This document shows, piece after piece, positions 21,786 to 33,300 of a DNA stretch of 64,000 nucleotides (position 1 is the stretch's first letter; each line of letters opens with the position of its first letter). A program made the position numbers and the translations under genes. Source of the DNA: Acarospora socialis (Eukaryota; Ascomycota; Lecanoromycetes; Acarosporales; Acarosporaceae); NCBI GenBank assembly GCA_025617375.2, contig JAMYGW020000013.1, positions 744,001 to 808,000 on the forward strand, written 5' to 3'. The notes under the pieces are model-generated. The model did not search any database, was not told the origin of the DNA, and saw nothing but the letters and a program-made list of their open reading frames with translations.

Positions 21786-22874
21786 TCACATCTCTGATCC
21801 AGTTACGTCGCAGCACTCCACGAGAGGCATGATGTCCTCAAACACTCGCCGAAATACGGGTCTCCTACCAAATTGAGGACAAATGTTCAAGATCTCCCTT
21901 CTGTGTTTGTAAAGCGATTCCCAGTCGTGGCCCAAAAAGTGTTCTGTACTGACCATAGCCGGCCAGCAATGAGGGTCAAATTCATACTCGACGTTGCACA
22001 CAGGACAAAGAGGCAAGCCAGATGTGACACTATTCCCTGCAGCAAGAATGGCTGATGCGTTGCGCTTCCTGGTGTCTATATCGTGGTCATGGCTAAGCCT
22101 GTGGTGTCTGAAACTGAGTTCTTTATCACAACCTCGCACAGGGCATGCAACCCTGTGCTTTGTCCCGGCGCCAAAGAACTTGGAATAATTGTGATGCACT
22201 GCGAATACGTTGTGCCAATACATGTGAACTCGTAGGAGATCTGCTGGGAATGGGCCGGCACCGCACTGGGAAACCGGACACAGAAATGGTGTGTTCCTCG
22301 AATGGTGCATCTGCAGGTGTAATGATAGCTTGTCCAACCGGGTGAAGCCCCTCAGCCCTTTCGCAGGGCAGCCGACAGCCGTGCAGTCAAAGACCATCGA
22401 GCGAACATGTTGTTCATCGTAGTGTCGCTGTAATTCTCTCACGCGCCCAAATGTCGGCCTAGTTGACTTACACGGTGACCATAGACAGACAAAGCGGTCA
22501 CCCTGAGGATCTTCAATTGGTCTAGAGAGATTAGTTTTCTGACAAGATCCGACTTTCAATGCGTAGGACCTACCTCTTGCGCCGTGACTTTGGCTCTTGA
22601 TTTTCAATTACCCGACACCCACTCTTGAATTCAATTGTTGGGGGACCGTCTACATCGCTTATGCTTGTCGTGTCGAGTGGACAGTCCAACAGCGTATCAC
22701 AGCCCGTGGCGTTCGATGTCCTTTCAGGCTGAATCGTGATGGTTGATTGTGCATAAATCCAGTCTCTTTGCCCAACTGTTAGCAACCCTGTTTTTTTTTC
22801 ACTCACCCGCCATCCGCCCCCTGCTCCACAGCAGAAACCCAATCCATTTCCGGCGTATTAGCGAATTCGCTCAT
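21786..22874 (-). CDS. C2H2-type zinc-finger protein
   Basis: Three exons, 22874-22807, 22765-22574 and 22521-21786, give 331 residues starting MSEFANTPEMDWVSAVEQG. After an N-terminal region of about 85 residues with a basic patch (PKSRRKR), at least three atypical C2H2 fingers follow: CLWSPCKSTRPTF with RELQRHYDEQH, CPAKGLRGFTRLDKLSLHLQ with MHH, and CPVSQCGAGPF with RVHMYWH. Then comes CPVRGCDKELSFRHHRLSHD. The long Cys-Cys spacings resemble the irregular fingers of fungal C2H2 proteins rather than classical TFIIIA repeats. A Cys-x2-Cys pair (LCPVCNVEYEF) and aromatic residues lie near the C terminus. Likely nuclear and nucleic-acid binding, but no target can be given. The first intron is only 41 nt (GTGAGT to GCAAAG, branch GCTAAC), chosen because other acceptors break the frame. 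Confidence 0.75.
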
Positions 22875-24827
22875 CTCGTTGGTCGATGATTGCAGAAGGC
22901 AACAGCGAGGCAGCCACTAAAACCGGGCGTCGTATGCAAGCTGCGAGCAAGCAAAGTAAGCAGGTAAAAGAAGCGGGGGAAATCCAGCGGAATAGTCGCA
23001 GCTCAAGTCGTGGACTTGACGGTAACAGAGTGAAAAGTAAGTGCGGGCATGGTCATACCTAAGTATCAGGATCGCTCAAGTATAACGCCGCTTTTGCACA
23101 CACTTCGTATTGGGTTTCGGCCTGCGTGGCTCTGCATGCGCTGTGAAGGGCAATTCTTGTATGTCTGGCAAAGGGCACATGTGGGCCTTTGATGTTGCCT
23201 CAGAGGATCTCCAATAGGTGGGGAATCTATCGACTACCGGCCCACAGCATGAACCCTTAGGATTGAGAACTCGTGCTTGTGGAGAAAGCATTCCCATAAT
23301 TGGCAGCAAACCTTCAGATCTGTACGTACGGCAGGATCTTATCCAATTTTATCCAGCCTGGGAATATTGTTACGCATGCATCGCTTCAGGTACTCGTACC
23401 CGGTCCCGCTGGCATGTAAGAAGAGCCTCAGTGTCTTTGACCAAGTCCCGTGCCAACCAAAGCTAGATTGTCACAGTACTCTCACCAAGCATAGTATGAT
23501 ACACGGTCGTGCATATGCACTGTTCTCAGTTATCCAGAACATTAACCTCGCGCGCCCAATGTCGGCAATCCTGATGCCTGAAGGCGCTCGTCTCGATCAA
23601 TTTCTTTTGCTCTCCGGGGGAGGTAAGTGGCAGAGGCTGCTTACTACCACAGTGCCCTATCCTTGCCTTGTTCTTGACCCTGTCCCACTGGCTACGGTTG
23701 CCACGGCCCCAATGCTCTAAATCAGGATTCCTAACCGGGCGTTTCCCGGAGCAGGACAAGAATTCGCCCACTCACTCTCGGCTGCTGCAGCTGGGAGAAC
23801 CAGTTGCAAAAGCGCAAGGGCGGGCAGCAGAAGAAAACGGCTGTCAATGTTCATATGGTCGCGAGTCACAGGCGCTGGTGAAGAGGCATAACATCATCTC
23901 CAGGCTCTCGTGTACTGGTAAGGCTCAGCTCTCTTGCACCGCAGACGTCCGACGGAGTTCGCGATTGGAAGGTCTCTAGATATACTGACTTCTGAGATGA
24001 CTACCGGCTAATACTCATCCGAAACAGCTCAATGCAGGTAGGGCTTGGATGTAGCTGTTATCGCCGTGCTTGAGGTACGGTACTGTACATTGCCCAAACG
24101 ACAGAAAATGTGCCAGTGTCAGAAATCCATCTCAATAAGGGCCTTCCGAGGACGCTGTCTGCCTCCTCTGGAGATAGCCGTTCTGGTCCGTACAAGAGTA
24201 ACGGGACACAGGAAGGGGTTCAGTGATCCCTTTCCGCGAGAAGGCTGATATCGTAAATGCGGAAACTGTAATCTACAGTACAACAGTAAGAACCATTAAC
24301 CGACCGCAGCACGATAACAAAGGTTCGCAAATTCTCCATGCAGAGTCAAAGGACTGGGAACAACAATGACCGAGTCCGATTGTATTCGGACTTTCCCCAA
24401 AGGTGAAAGATTCTGTAGCAAGTAAACACGCTATGCCGCAATCCTTAATGGCTCAAAGACAGATGGAGAGACTGACAGAGAGATAGTGAAGATTGTGGTC
24501 TGGAGCACTTCTGGAAATGCGAGCCAGGAGAAGGTCGAGAACAATGTTGCTGCGACTTTGCCTAAGCTGTTATAGTCTTCGACAGCCATCGTCAACATCG
24601 CTTCATCTTTATCAGGACAGGCAGTATCCTACTGTCGTCAAATGATGCTCTCGTTACAGCTTGCGGTATATCTTCGAACCAAGTACTGACACAGGCCGCG
24701 CTCAAGCCTTCGTTGGCACGACTCGTTACAACCTTCCCTTGAGCAGAGAAGTAGAGTCTTATTATTGCTAGCTACAACCGAGATCACAGCGACGTATCGC
24801 TCGCGCATATTATTACAGCTCGAAGCC
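22875..24827. other. Intergenic, 2 kb, no gene seen
   Basis: Between the C2H2 gene, whose promoter is here, and the 3' end of the GH16 gene. Frames are short and without coding bias. The GTAC-rich string GGTACGGTACTGTACATTG begins at about 24074. Confidence 0.4.
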
Positions 24828-26102
24828 CTACAACATCCACACAGGTTCAAAGCACCTCAGCAATGCCTGACTCATCAGCACCGCTGCGACAACGCTCAAA
24901 GCCCCACCTGTGGCCTTGATCGAAGCTCGACTAGCTCCCGACTCGCTCTGACCCGGCTGATCAACCGTCATGTTATGCTGCTGGCTGAAGAAGAATGTAT
25001 TCCGCGTGCTGTTCTTAGCACTGCTTGATGGATCTGGTGCCACCGCCTGGTCTGGAATGACGCACGTCGCATTGATAGCGGTGGCGTTGGTACAGCGGCG
25101 ACGGTAGTCCTGTTGCCGTGACGGTGCTGATGAGTTGAAGTATGCCTTCACGTACGAGACCGTCATGACCGCATCCACCACCGGTGGCCCGCCGCTCCAG
25201 TCCGCATTCCCGTTCGACCAGTGGCTGAGCGTGATGTGACCCGGAGACGTCGGCACGGACTCCGTCATGTCCTTGAGCCAGATGCCGTCTGCATAGAACG
25301 AGACTGTACCAGGCGACCAATCGAAGCGATACTCGTGATAGCCGCCGTCAGGCTGGAACGGGAGGTGGTGCACGTCGAAGCTGGGTGTGCCCGCGGCGTC
25401 GTAGCCTGCTTTCTGCGAGGCGGGCGATTGGAGGACGAGGTTGACGGGCCAGCTCGAGGCGTTGAACTGGGTGGAGAGGAACTCGAAGTCGATCTCTTCC
25501 GTGTCGTTGAAGTACTTGGCATGTTTGTGAGTGACAAGAGAATACAAGCTTCCACCCAGGTGAATTCTACGTACCCAGAAGAAAGCAGCACATGTGCCCG
25601 GAACATTAGACACCAGAATCGACGCCCGAAAGGTACCGTACAGCATGTCCTTTCTAAATGTGGCGATCTCGGCCATCGGTATCAGGCCATCCTTCGGTAT
25701 TCCGCCGCGTACCCAAAGCTGCAGCCCAGGATCGCCACCAGACACACCGTGACCGGTCCAATCGTACTTGTTGGGCAGTGGGTTCGCGACGACGTTGTCG
25801 AGGGATGCCGTCTTGCCATATGGACCTCGCGCAGCGGAAGCGGTGACGCTGTAGTTTTGAGGAAGCCAGCCTTTATCCAGAGTGAGGTCTTTGAGGTGCA
25901 GGAAGTCCGTCTCGAGGAGGTCAGTGAATGGGGACGAGGTAGCGTTGGCGCTGTATCCGCATTCGCAATCGGCGCGGACTAAGACGCTGTCGTTAGTGCG
26001 CTTGACTCTTGATTTGAGGTAGGGCAACAGACCTTTCGAGGGGCCGAGTGCAGCAGCCAGCATAGACGCGATAACGCAAAGTGTGCGAATTGAAACGCCC
26101 AT
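24828..26102 (-). CDS. Secreted glycoside hydrolase family 16 protein, probably GPI-anchored
   Basis: GH16 enzymes cleave or transfer beta-1,3- or beta-1,3(4)-glucans; here probably in the cell wall. I choose the ATG at 26102 because it opens a signal peptide (MGVSIRTLCVIASMLAAALG); an ATG at 26231 in the same frame would bury it. The jelly-roll region includes LQLWVRGG, DMLYGTFRASILVSNVPGTC, the catalytic ExDxE signature as EEIDFEFLS, HEYRFDWSPGTVSFYADG and GHITLSHWSNGN. A 60-nt intron at 25515-25574 (GTACGT to CCAAG) must be removed, since GH16 proteins run straight from AAFFW into the EEIDFE strand; it is a multiple of three and has no stop. The C terminus is Ser/Asn-rich with N-glycosylation sites and ends in a hydrophobic stretch (GGALSVVAAVLMSQALL), consistent with a GPI signal. 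CRH-type transglycosylases have a slightly different motif, so I only assign the family. Confidence 0.9.
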   Translation of the reverse strand: MGVSIRTLCVIASMLAAALGPSKGLLPYLKSRVKRTNDSVLVRADCECGYSANATSSPFTDLLETDFLHLKDLTLDKGWLPQNYSVTASAARGPYGKTASLDNVVANPLPNKYDWTGHGVSGGDPGLQLWVRGGIPKDGLIPMAEIATFRKDMLYGTFRASILVSNVPGTCAAFFWVRRIHLGGSLYSLVTHKHAKYFNDTEEIDFEFLSTQFNASSWPVNLVLQSPASQKAGYDAAGTPSFDVHHLPFQPDGGYHEYRFDWSPGTVSFYADGIWLKDMTESVPTSPGHITLSHWSNGNADWSGGPPVVDAVMTVSYVKAYFNSSAPSRQQDYRRRCTNATAINATCVIPDQAVAPDPSSSAKNSTRNTFFFSQQHNMTVDQPGQSESGASRASIKATGGALSVVAAVLMSQALLRCFEPVWML

Positions 26103-27598
26103 CTTCGCAGGACGTGAGGCTCGAGATACGACAGAGCTGCACGAAAGGGAAGCGCCGTAGTATTGGTAAGGTGGCCGTATAAAAAGTGCTGCGATCGAGA
26201 GCTTGTTGGACGTGCAGAGCTCACGTATCATGGCAAGAAATCACCACACCATTAGGTACCGTACGAAATGGGACCTGGAATGAAATGACCGCATCCCTAT
26301 TACACGTAACGTTCCTCGCGAAAATGACGATGGAGTGAATCTGGATCAACGCGTGATCTCTTCTCGAAGGGATCCGTCATACACTGTCTGAATCGGGACT
26401 CTGCACGTACCCTACCGACCACCTTATCAAACCTTACCTTACCTTACCTTATAGTATTCCTCCCACACACGACTTGTCAGTTCATAGCATATATCGCGTG
26501 TTGAATACCTTATACATTTCTTCTCCGCTCAACAGACGTTTATCATAGCCCTGGAAGAATTCTCACCTTTAGCTGCCGACCGGATCGTAAACCTTCCGCG
26601 ATCTTCGCCGTTCATCCATCTTAACAAACAACAGGTGCCGCCACTACTGACTGAGACATCACGTCGCATGGTATCCCTACCACACACGGAGATTGGTGAC
26701 GTAGTATAGGATATGAGATCAGTTAGGTAAGGTAGGTAGGTAATGTGTGTCTGCACTTGGCAGATTCGCTGTTAGGTCTTGTTTCTCCGACACGGATCCG
26801 GGCAATCTCTCGTTCGGCCAGTGATGGCTCCATAGCGAACACAGGTCGGATTGCTCGTGTTGACGTCAGCGTGAGGACTGGAGCAGAGAGGTGGTGGGAG
26901 GTGGTTGATGTGCATGTCATCGTTAGTCTCCACAAGAGGTATTCTAGACGGCACTGGTACCGAGAGTGACGGTAATGTTATTCCTGGACTCACACTGCAG
27001 CCAAACTGGAACAACGAGATGGGAGAAGTCATAGCTCTAGAATCCGAGCGCTATGGATGCTAATTATACAAAAGAAGAGAACCCATTCCATTCTATCCTG
27101 CTGCCCCTCCTTCGGCGGCAGCACGCAAGGGCTCAAATCCCATTTTTCAGTGACAGGTACGAAATCGAATGGAACAGGAAAGCAAGATACAGCAAGAATG
27201 TATAGCGAACAAGGTATATCTCGAACAGCACTATTAGGTCGGTTGGTATGTAGACAATTAGGAGATGAGGACAGCACACGGGGGACCAGTCAGTGGGTGC
27301 GAGTACATGTACGCACGGTATTAGAGTAAGTGAGCCCGAAACGGATCCCCGCTGCAGTAGCGCCATACCCTATCCAGTCCTGTGCTGCCCGATGCCAAAA
27401 GATGAATGATGGACCCGAAGAGGAGAGTGAAATGCCGACCGATGACCCGCTCACAGACATGCATGCAAAAGAAGCCCCGGAAGAGCCATCGACGCCATCT
27501 TCAGACAAGGAGATATGACTGTATCAATCTGACCGATGGCAAGAAAAGGGGGAGAGAAATCGTTGCGGTCGTCAGGTCAAGGTCGCCCTCAAGGGAAT
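26103..27598. other. Intergenic, 1.5 kb, no gene seen
   Basis: Contains the GH16 promoter and the 3' flank of the transcription factor gene. Pentamer repeats of CCTTA occur near 26431. Frames on both strands lack coding bias. Confidence 0.4.
26431..26451. repeat. Short tandem repeat ACCTT (about four copies)
   Basis: Four adjoining ACCTT units lie upstream of the GH16 gene. Related AGGTAAGGT strings occur elsewhere in the intergenic DNA (about 26727, 30678, 32493, 35518, 53250). Confidence 0.7.
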
Positions 27599-30327
27599 CT
27601 AGTATGTTATTCCCATCTCTAGCTGTCCGACGCCTTGTGAGGACATTGTGGGTGTGGATGCACCGGAGCCGGAAGCAATGGCATCCTCGTACCCGACAAG
27701 TGCTTGAGAGTGGAGTTTGAAGGCTTCGCCCATGAGTTTGGTGATGCTATGAAGCCAGTCAGCACGGACAGACTGGTGCGATTTGAAAGATCCTCGACTT
27801 ACCCCCAGACGACAACCTCATCCATCATACTACCCCACAGTCGCGCGACGGTAGAGCTGAGCTTGGAACCGTAGACATCTACCGAGTCATCGTCGAATAG
27901 ATTCCGGACCTTGTTGTACATTGCAAGCTCTTCTTCGGTCGCGGGCTCCTCGTCATGTTCCAGACGATAAAGCCAAAGACTGAGAATGACCATGAGGTCC
28001 AGTCCACACAACGGATGCTCTACGCTCCAGTTGGTCGCAGATGTTCTGGCAACCCATCGAATGCCTTGCAAAGCCGCGATTTCGATGCAGTCAAAGCACT
28101 CTTGTATGACCTTGATCATCTCTTGCGACCGTTTGACTTTATCCCGTGCCATAGTCATCGCGGCCGCTACTTCGTAGGGATCGTGATATCGCAGCGCTTC
28201 TTGGATGCTCTTGAGGTCGACCTCCAAACGTGCACGGGTGTTACGGTACATTGCCATAGCATTGAAGATAAGCGGATGACCCTTGTGGGGTGCGCTCAGT
28301 TGGACAACGATGGTTTCGGGTTCACATAGGTCGAGTGACTTCTCCCATGTTTCGAGAGCCAGACGTAGCTTGTACTCCGTGACAACGTCCTGCAGAGCTT
28401 CGAAGCTCCGCTTATGGTACCAGACCTCGAGGAAGAGCGCGTTAATCATCACGCGGGTTGCGAAGGCGCTATAGCGGGCAGGCTCTCCTTGGAAAAGACT
28501 GTCATGCGCTTCTCGTACCGTGATGATGGTTGATGCTGTTAAGCTCTCGCGCCACGACTCTTCGTCCGAGCCTTCTAAATTCCAAAGCGATTCGGAGGAT
28601 GGGAGCTCCAACGAATCAAATTCATTGAAGCTGATCGCGGGTGTGTGGTTGTAAGTCAGAGTGAGCATTCCGAAGAAGATGTACACGGCGTAGTAGGTAC
28701 GTCTACAGCCTTCATCCTCGACCCACTCCTCATGACTCGGCTGCGCGCCTTCACGGGCTTCTGTCCGCAGCTTGAGCTCGTACCGATTCCCTGACACCAT
28801 CTGCGAAGCAAAATCAGAGACGGCACATTAAATGGGGATGACGAGAGAGACATACATTTGCGAGCAGGCTCTTGATTGAACATGCCCATTCCAGACCTTT
28901 CGGATCACCACTCCAACTGGCAAAGACCATGTTAAGCAGTGAACTTTGCATCGTCCACAGCGGGCATTTGCGCGAACTGAAGTTCTCCTTGTTCTGGAGG
29001 AACTGATTCACGAGGACCTTTGAACCGATGTGAAGCATGTAAGCTTGGTCTTGTTCGAATGTGTACAAGGCACCGATGGACAGAACAGCAAGCAGCAACG
29101 GCGGCGATACCTGTCCAGGTTTGAACGATTCGGGGTGGAGGAAGGGTAAGTGATGATGGAAAAGGTTGAAGTAAGTGGACAGATACCGATTCAGGGCGAG
29201 GCGACCCGGAAGGATGCAGGATTCGAGAACGGTCCGTTCGGTATCATAGGACCGGACGTTGTCGAGGATGGCGTTGCGTTCGTCCTCGGTCTCGATTTGC
29301 GGCGCCTTCGGAGACGTCAAAGCTTGACTCGGCCCCGGAGACCGACGATAGTCGACTGGAGAAACAGGCCCGGTCATGAAGGGGTAGAGGCCATTTGGGG
29401 TGGCCATGCCCGAAACGGGGAGGGAACTACTAAGAGACTGTAGAGCCGGAGCCAGCGCGTCTCCGGCGGACGGATGTCGCTCCATGATCGGCGGAAGTTG
29501 GTTGGGATGCGGATGTACGGTACTGTTACTCGCAAATGACAGCTGCGACAACTGCGTGTCTTGTGACCCCGACAAGCTCGACGAGATCGAATGCGCCTTC
29601 GGCTCCGGTACCGTCTGCGGCATGAAGGCATCCCAAGGCACTTGCGGCAGCGTGACGGCGCCCGGGAAGTATGCGACCGACGGTCCCAGCAGCGCGTCAC
29701 GCTCAGGAGAGAAGTTCGTATCCTGCCCGTCACCATCAGGCTCCTGACTCGTCATGGCGGCGGTGGCTTTATGGTGCAGGTCCGTCATCAGCATGGCCGC
29801 CGTCTCGAGGTCGACCATGCCATCGCTGCTGGCTTCGATCTGCTCCAAGGTCGCGGTATCGATGGCGATGGTCGGCTTCGAGGGCTCGGCTAGAGGCGAT
29901 GACTTTGCGCCCGCTCGCCGCTTGACCTCACTGTGAAGAGGCACCCCTCCGTCTTTGGCGTGCACCGTACGATCATGGCGTAGCAGAAGGTCCCGTCGCA
30001 CGAAGGTGCTTCGACATTTGAGACACTTAAAGGGTCGTTCCTTTGTATCTACACACGAGCAGGGGAACGTTAGCCATCATGACCCCGCCACCACCACCAA
30101 ATTCAACCTCGAGGAACACTTCGCGCGAAAACAGCACCAATGCACGCGACAAGATCTGCGGGTTGCAACTCACGCGATCGTTCGTGTCTGCTACGATGTT
30201 CACTCCGACTGAAAGCTCGATTGCAAAACTGGCATTTGTATTTCTTTTCGGGCGCAAGTGATGTTTTTCGAGATGGCGGGGCCGAAGCGGCGGAGGGAGG
30301 GAGAACGGCCATGGCTGCGGCTGGCAT
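27599..30327 (-). CDS. C2H2 zinc-finger transcription factor with fungal_trans region
   Basis: Nuclear regulator. Exons 30327-30174, 30048-28856, 28800-27803 and 27746-27599 join in phase to 830 residues. Two classical C2H2 fingers lie at the N terminus: CQFCNRAFSRSEHRSRHERS-H (split by intron 1) and CLKCRSTFVRRDLLLRHDRT-VH, in the tandem arrangement of AmdX/Azf-like fungal factors. A Ser/Pro-rich middle region follows. The C-terminal half has the helical fungal_trans region: YLSTYFNLFHHHLPFLHPES, LAVLSIGALYTFEQDQ, EGCRRTYYAVYIFFGMLTLT and further helices up to SMMDEVVVWG. The last exon adds 48 residues and ends QLEMGITY. No gene cluster is adjacent, so the target genes are unknown. The intron inside finger 1 leaves His-Glu-Arg-Ser-His intact after splicing. 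Confidence 0.88.
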
Positions 30328-33300
30328 TTGGAAAATCCGTCAAGTGCTCAAGTGGGATGGCGAATGCACAGATTATGGGTTCTGAGTGCGAGGGCGACCA
30401 GGCTCGCGTTGGGCGTTTGCTTTGACCTGTATCCGTTTGTATTCGAATAGGGTCAATCATTCCCTGTCCTTACCGATCGATTGACGGCTGAGTTTTGATG
30501 GCGACCACTCCGGGTCACGGCAGATAGAAGCAGTGGTGAATGCTGACGGCAATGATAATGGTGATGATGACAGTGGATGCTTGATGAATGTAAGGGTCTC
30601 CAAGAGGACTATACCTTACTGCATCACATCCCCACAGTTTAAAATAAAGGGTTTTTCGGTAGATAGGGAAAGGTTGGTAGGTAAGGTAATGCCCGAACAG
30701 AGTAGGAGCAGCTTACAGTAGTGGGGAGATAGAGTGGGCGGAGAGTGTGGTGTGTGAGTGTGGGAAAGGGAAAAGTGAGGGGCCGAATAGCAGGTAAAAA
30801 CGAAATAAGTAATCATTCAATGAAATGAAAATAAGGGGGGCACCAGCGAAGCACAATTTTTTATTTTACCTGACATTCGTACGAGATACGAGTATCCATA
30901 CGTTTCTTACCGTGTCTTACCCCTCGTATAGTTACTTCCTGTGTACCTTCACACGCTATGCAGTTCTCCACAACTCGTCGTGTACTTGTACTGGTCATAC
31001 GATACGACGGCGGGTGTATTTTACTCATCGGTACGCTTCTCTCCTCAAAACAGCGGCTGTAATATTCGAGTGCCCGCTTATAATTTACCCATTCTGTGGC
31101 TCGTTCTCTTTACTCGACGGGAAGTCAAGCTCCCAAATCGTACGTAAGGCAAGTCAAGGACCCCCGATTCGCGTTGTTCCCGTGGCGTAAGCTGCATAAC
31201 ATCTGCCAATCTCGAATGTCTTCTATATCTCATACAATGTAAAGACGGCTTTGCCTTATGCAACCTCGAGCGATGCATTCACTCGAGTGCGCCTCAAGCC
31301 TCGATGGAGACGCTCACGTAATGTCAGTTCTGAATCCTCGACTCATTGCGGCGTGGCTGAAATGAAGATCTTCAAGTCATGACGCATTTCAAGCCGGTGA
31401 GGCTTAACTAGGACAAGACCGAATGGGATATGACAGGATGGAGTGTGAAGTTTTATGAGTATTCTTCGTTATACAAGCCATCTTCCAGGGAACAGTCACT
31501 TCCCTCGGAGCATGCACGATCCTCTCACTGGTCGCAACGACGTAAAAGCCTTTTTAGGATACTACTCACTCCGCATCCAAGCACGACGATGGCAAATAAT
31601 GGCTGACGGTGGGTGAAAAGGCGGTATGTGGACGTCTGAGAAAGACCAGTGCCACCCGTCGAAAAGCTCCTCTCATCAAGGGTAAGCACTCGCTGTCGTG
31701 TCTTGTAGGTTCTGCCTCTAGAGCATGACAGCGCATATGCTTTACCAGAAATAGAAACATCCACCACTACTCATGCACAACTTCAGCCACACTGCTTGTT
31801 GTGCAACCCGATGCTGCTCTAATGGAGCGACGTCCAACTCGTGTCTCGAACTATGACGACGGTATGCGACTGTACAAGGTACAGTACGTCCGCTCTCGGG
31901 TCCAATGCAAAACGATCCGCTTGGGCATTCACTTTCCTCCAGGGCGAAACGACTCTGGGTAGGTAGAGAGGAAGCAATTATCATCAGCGACGACGGAGCC
32001 CAGGTCTTGTAACGCTGCTTCGATGTGGTCAGCCTTTTAGGTCAGCCTGTGGGCCCATCGTCCATTGTTTTTCGAAGCCCATTTCTTCAAGTTCCTCGTC
32101 TGTCTCCGGCTCAAAAGATCAGCAATGATTTGACGTTCCTGATGAGGACAAGGTACCTCTTCCAAGGACGAGAGGATTGTCTGGTGTGGCCCAGGGGTAA
32201 AAGCTCTAGGGAGCCTCTCCGGAACACATGTGCGCAGAGCTAAAGCAATCCTCCTGGTCCGGTACCTTAGTTCGCTCGCCCCGTCGGAGCGGCATGGGAC
32301 TTAGTGTGTCGACGATTCTGCGGGCTGTCATGCCGGTAGCTGTCAGCCTGCGGAACATGCGATCCAATAAACAATCAACTCTCCAAGAGCACAGCAAAGC
32401 GTCGCATCATCTCAGAACCCGGCGTGACATCATTGGAGCTTCGGTGCGGACCTTAAACGAGACCTAGGTACGATCTTGATCCACATAATCTAAGGTAAGG
32501 TACACAAAGGACGTCTATCAGCAAGTACTCCATATCACTTCTCCCTCTCGTGATTTGCTAAAGTTCGAAGGAGAAAAGAGATCATCTCCAGGGGACCCCC
32601 ACTATAGCGTGTCCCACTGTTGTGTCAACTAAACCATCTCCTCTCTGGCCTCTCTAGCCCAATCATCTATCTGAGAGACGAGATCCTTCTGAAGGTTTGA
32701 AAATTTCTTCCGCCATGTCTTTCCCGGCATCCGAAACTCATGCCATGAGACGCCACCAAGATGCTAAACAGTTCTAGGAGGGCTCCCGGGATCTCAGACA
32801 GGTACCGACCTATTGGCGCTCCCGGCTCCGCGCTCAAGCCTTGGTAAGAGCAATATCTGTACAGTAACAATCGCCAAATCCTAACGCCTGCATGATACCC
32901 GATCGAGGAGCCGGACTCAATCAATCGAGCTTTGCGGAAGACTAGATCAGAGCGGTAGCATGGAAAGCCGTTTCTACCGTAGCTCGTAAGTGAACGGAGG
33001 CACCAAGGCCTACGTCAACGCCCAGTTGGAACCAAGGCAATGTCTACACCTCGTTTTCGGGGCTGGCGCTCCGCTTTCATCATTATTGAAGTCTTGGCGA
33101 TGGGCTCAACGCTGTTTCGACGGGAAGAAAGCCCCTTATCAACGGATGTGGAGGCACTTATGTAATGACCGTACCTTTATCATCGTCACAACGTTCCCCG
33201 ATCTGACCTTTCTGGTGCCCACAGTCCGGCTCCACGACCTGAATCGTGTTGTGCTCCAGTTCAACATCCCAACGTGACAGCTAATCACTCAGCAGATATA

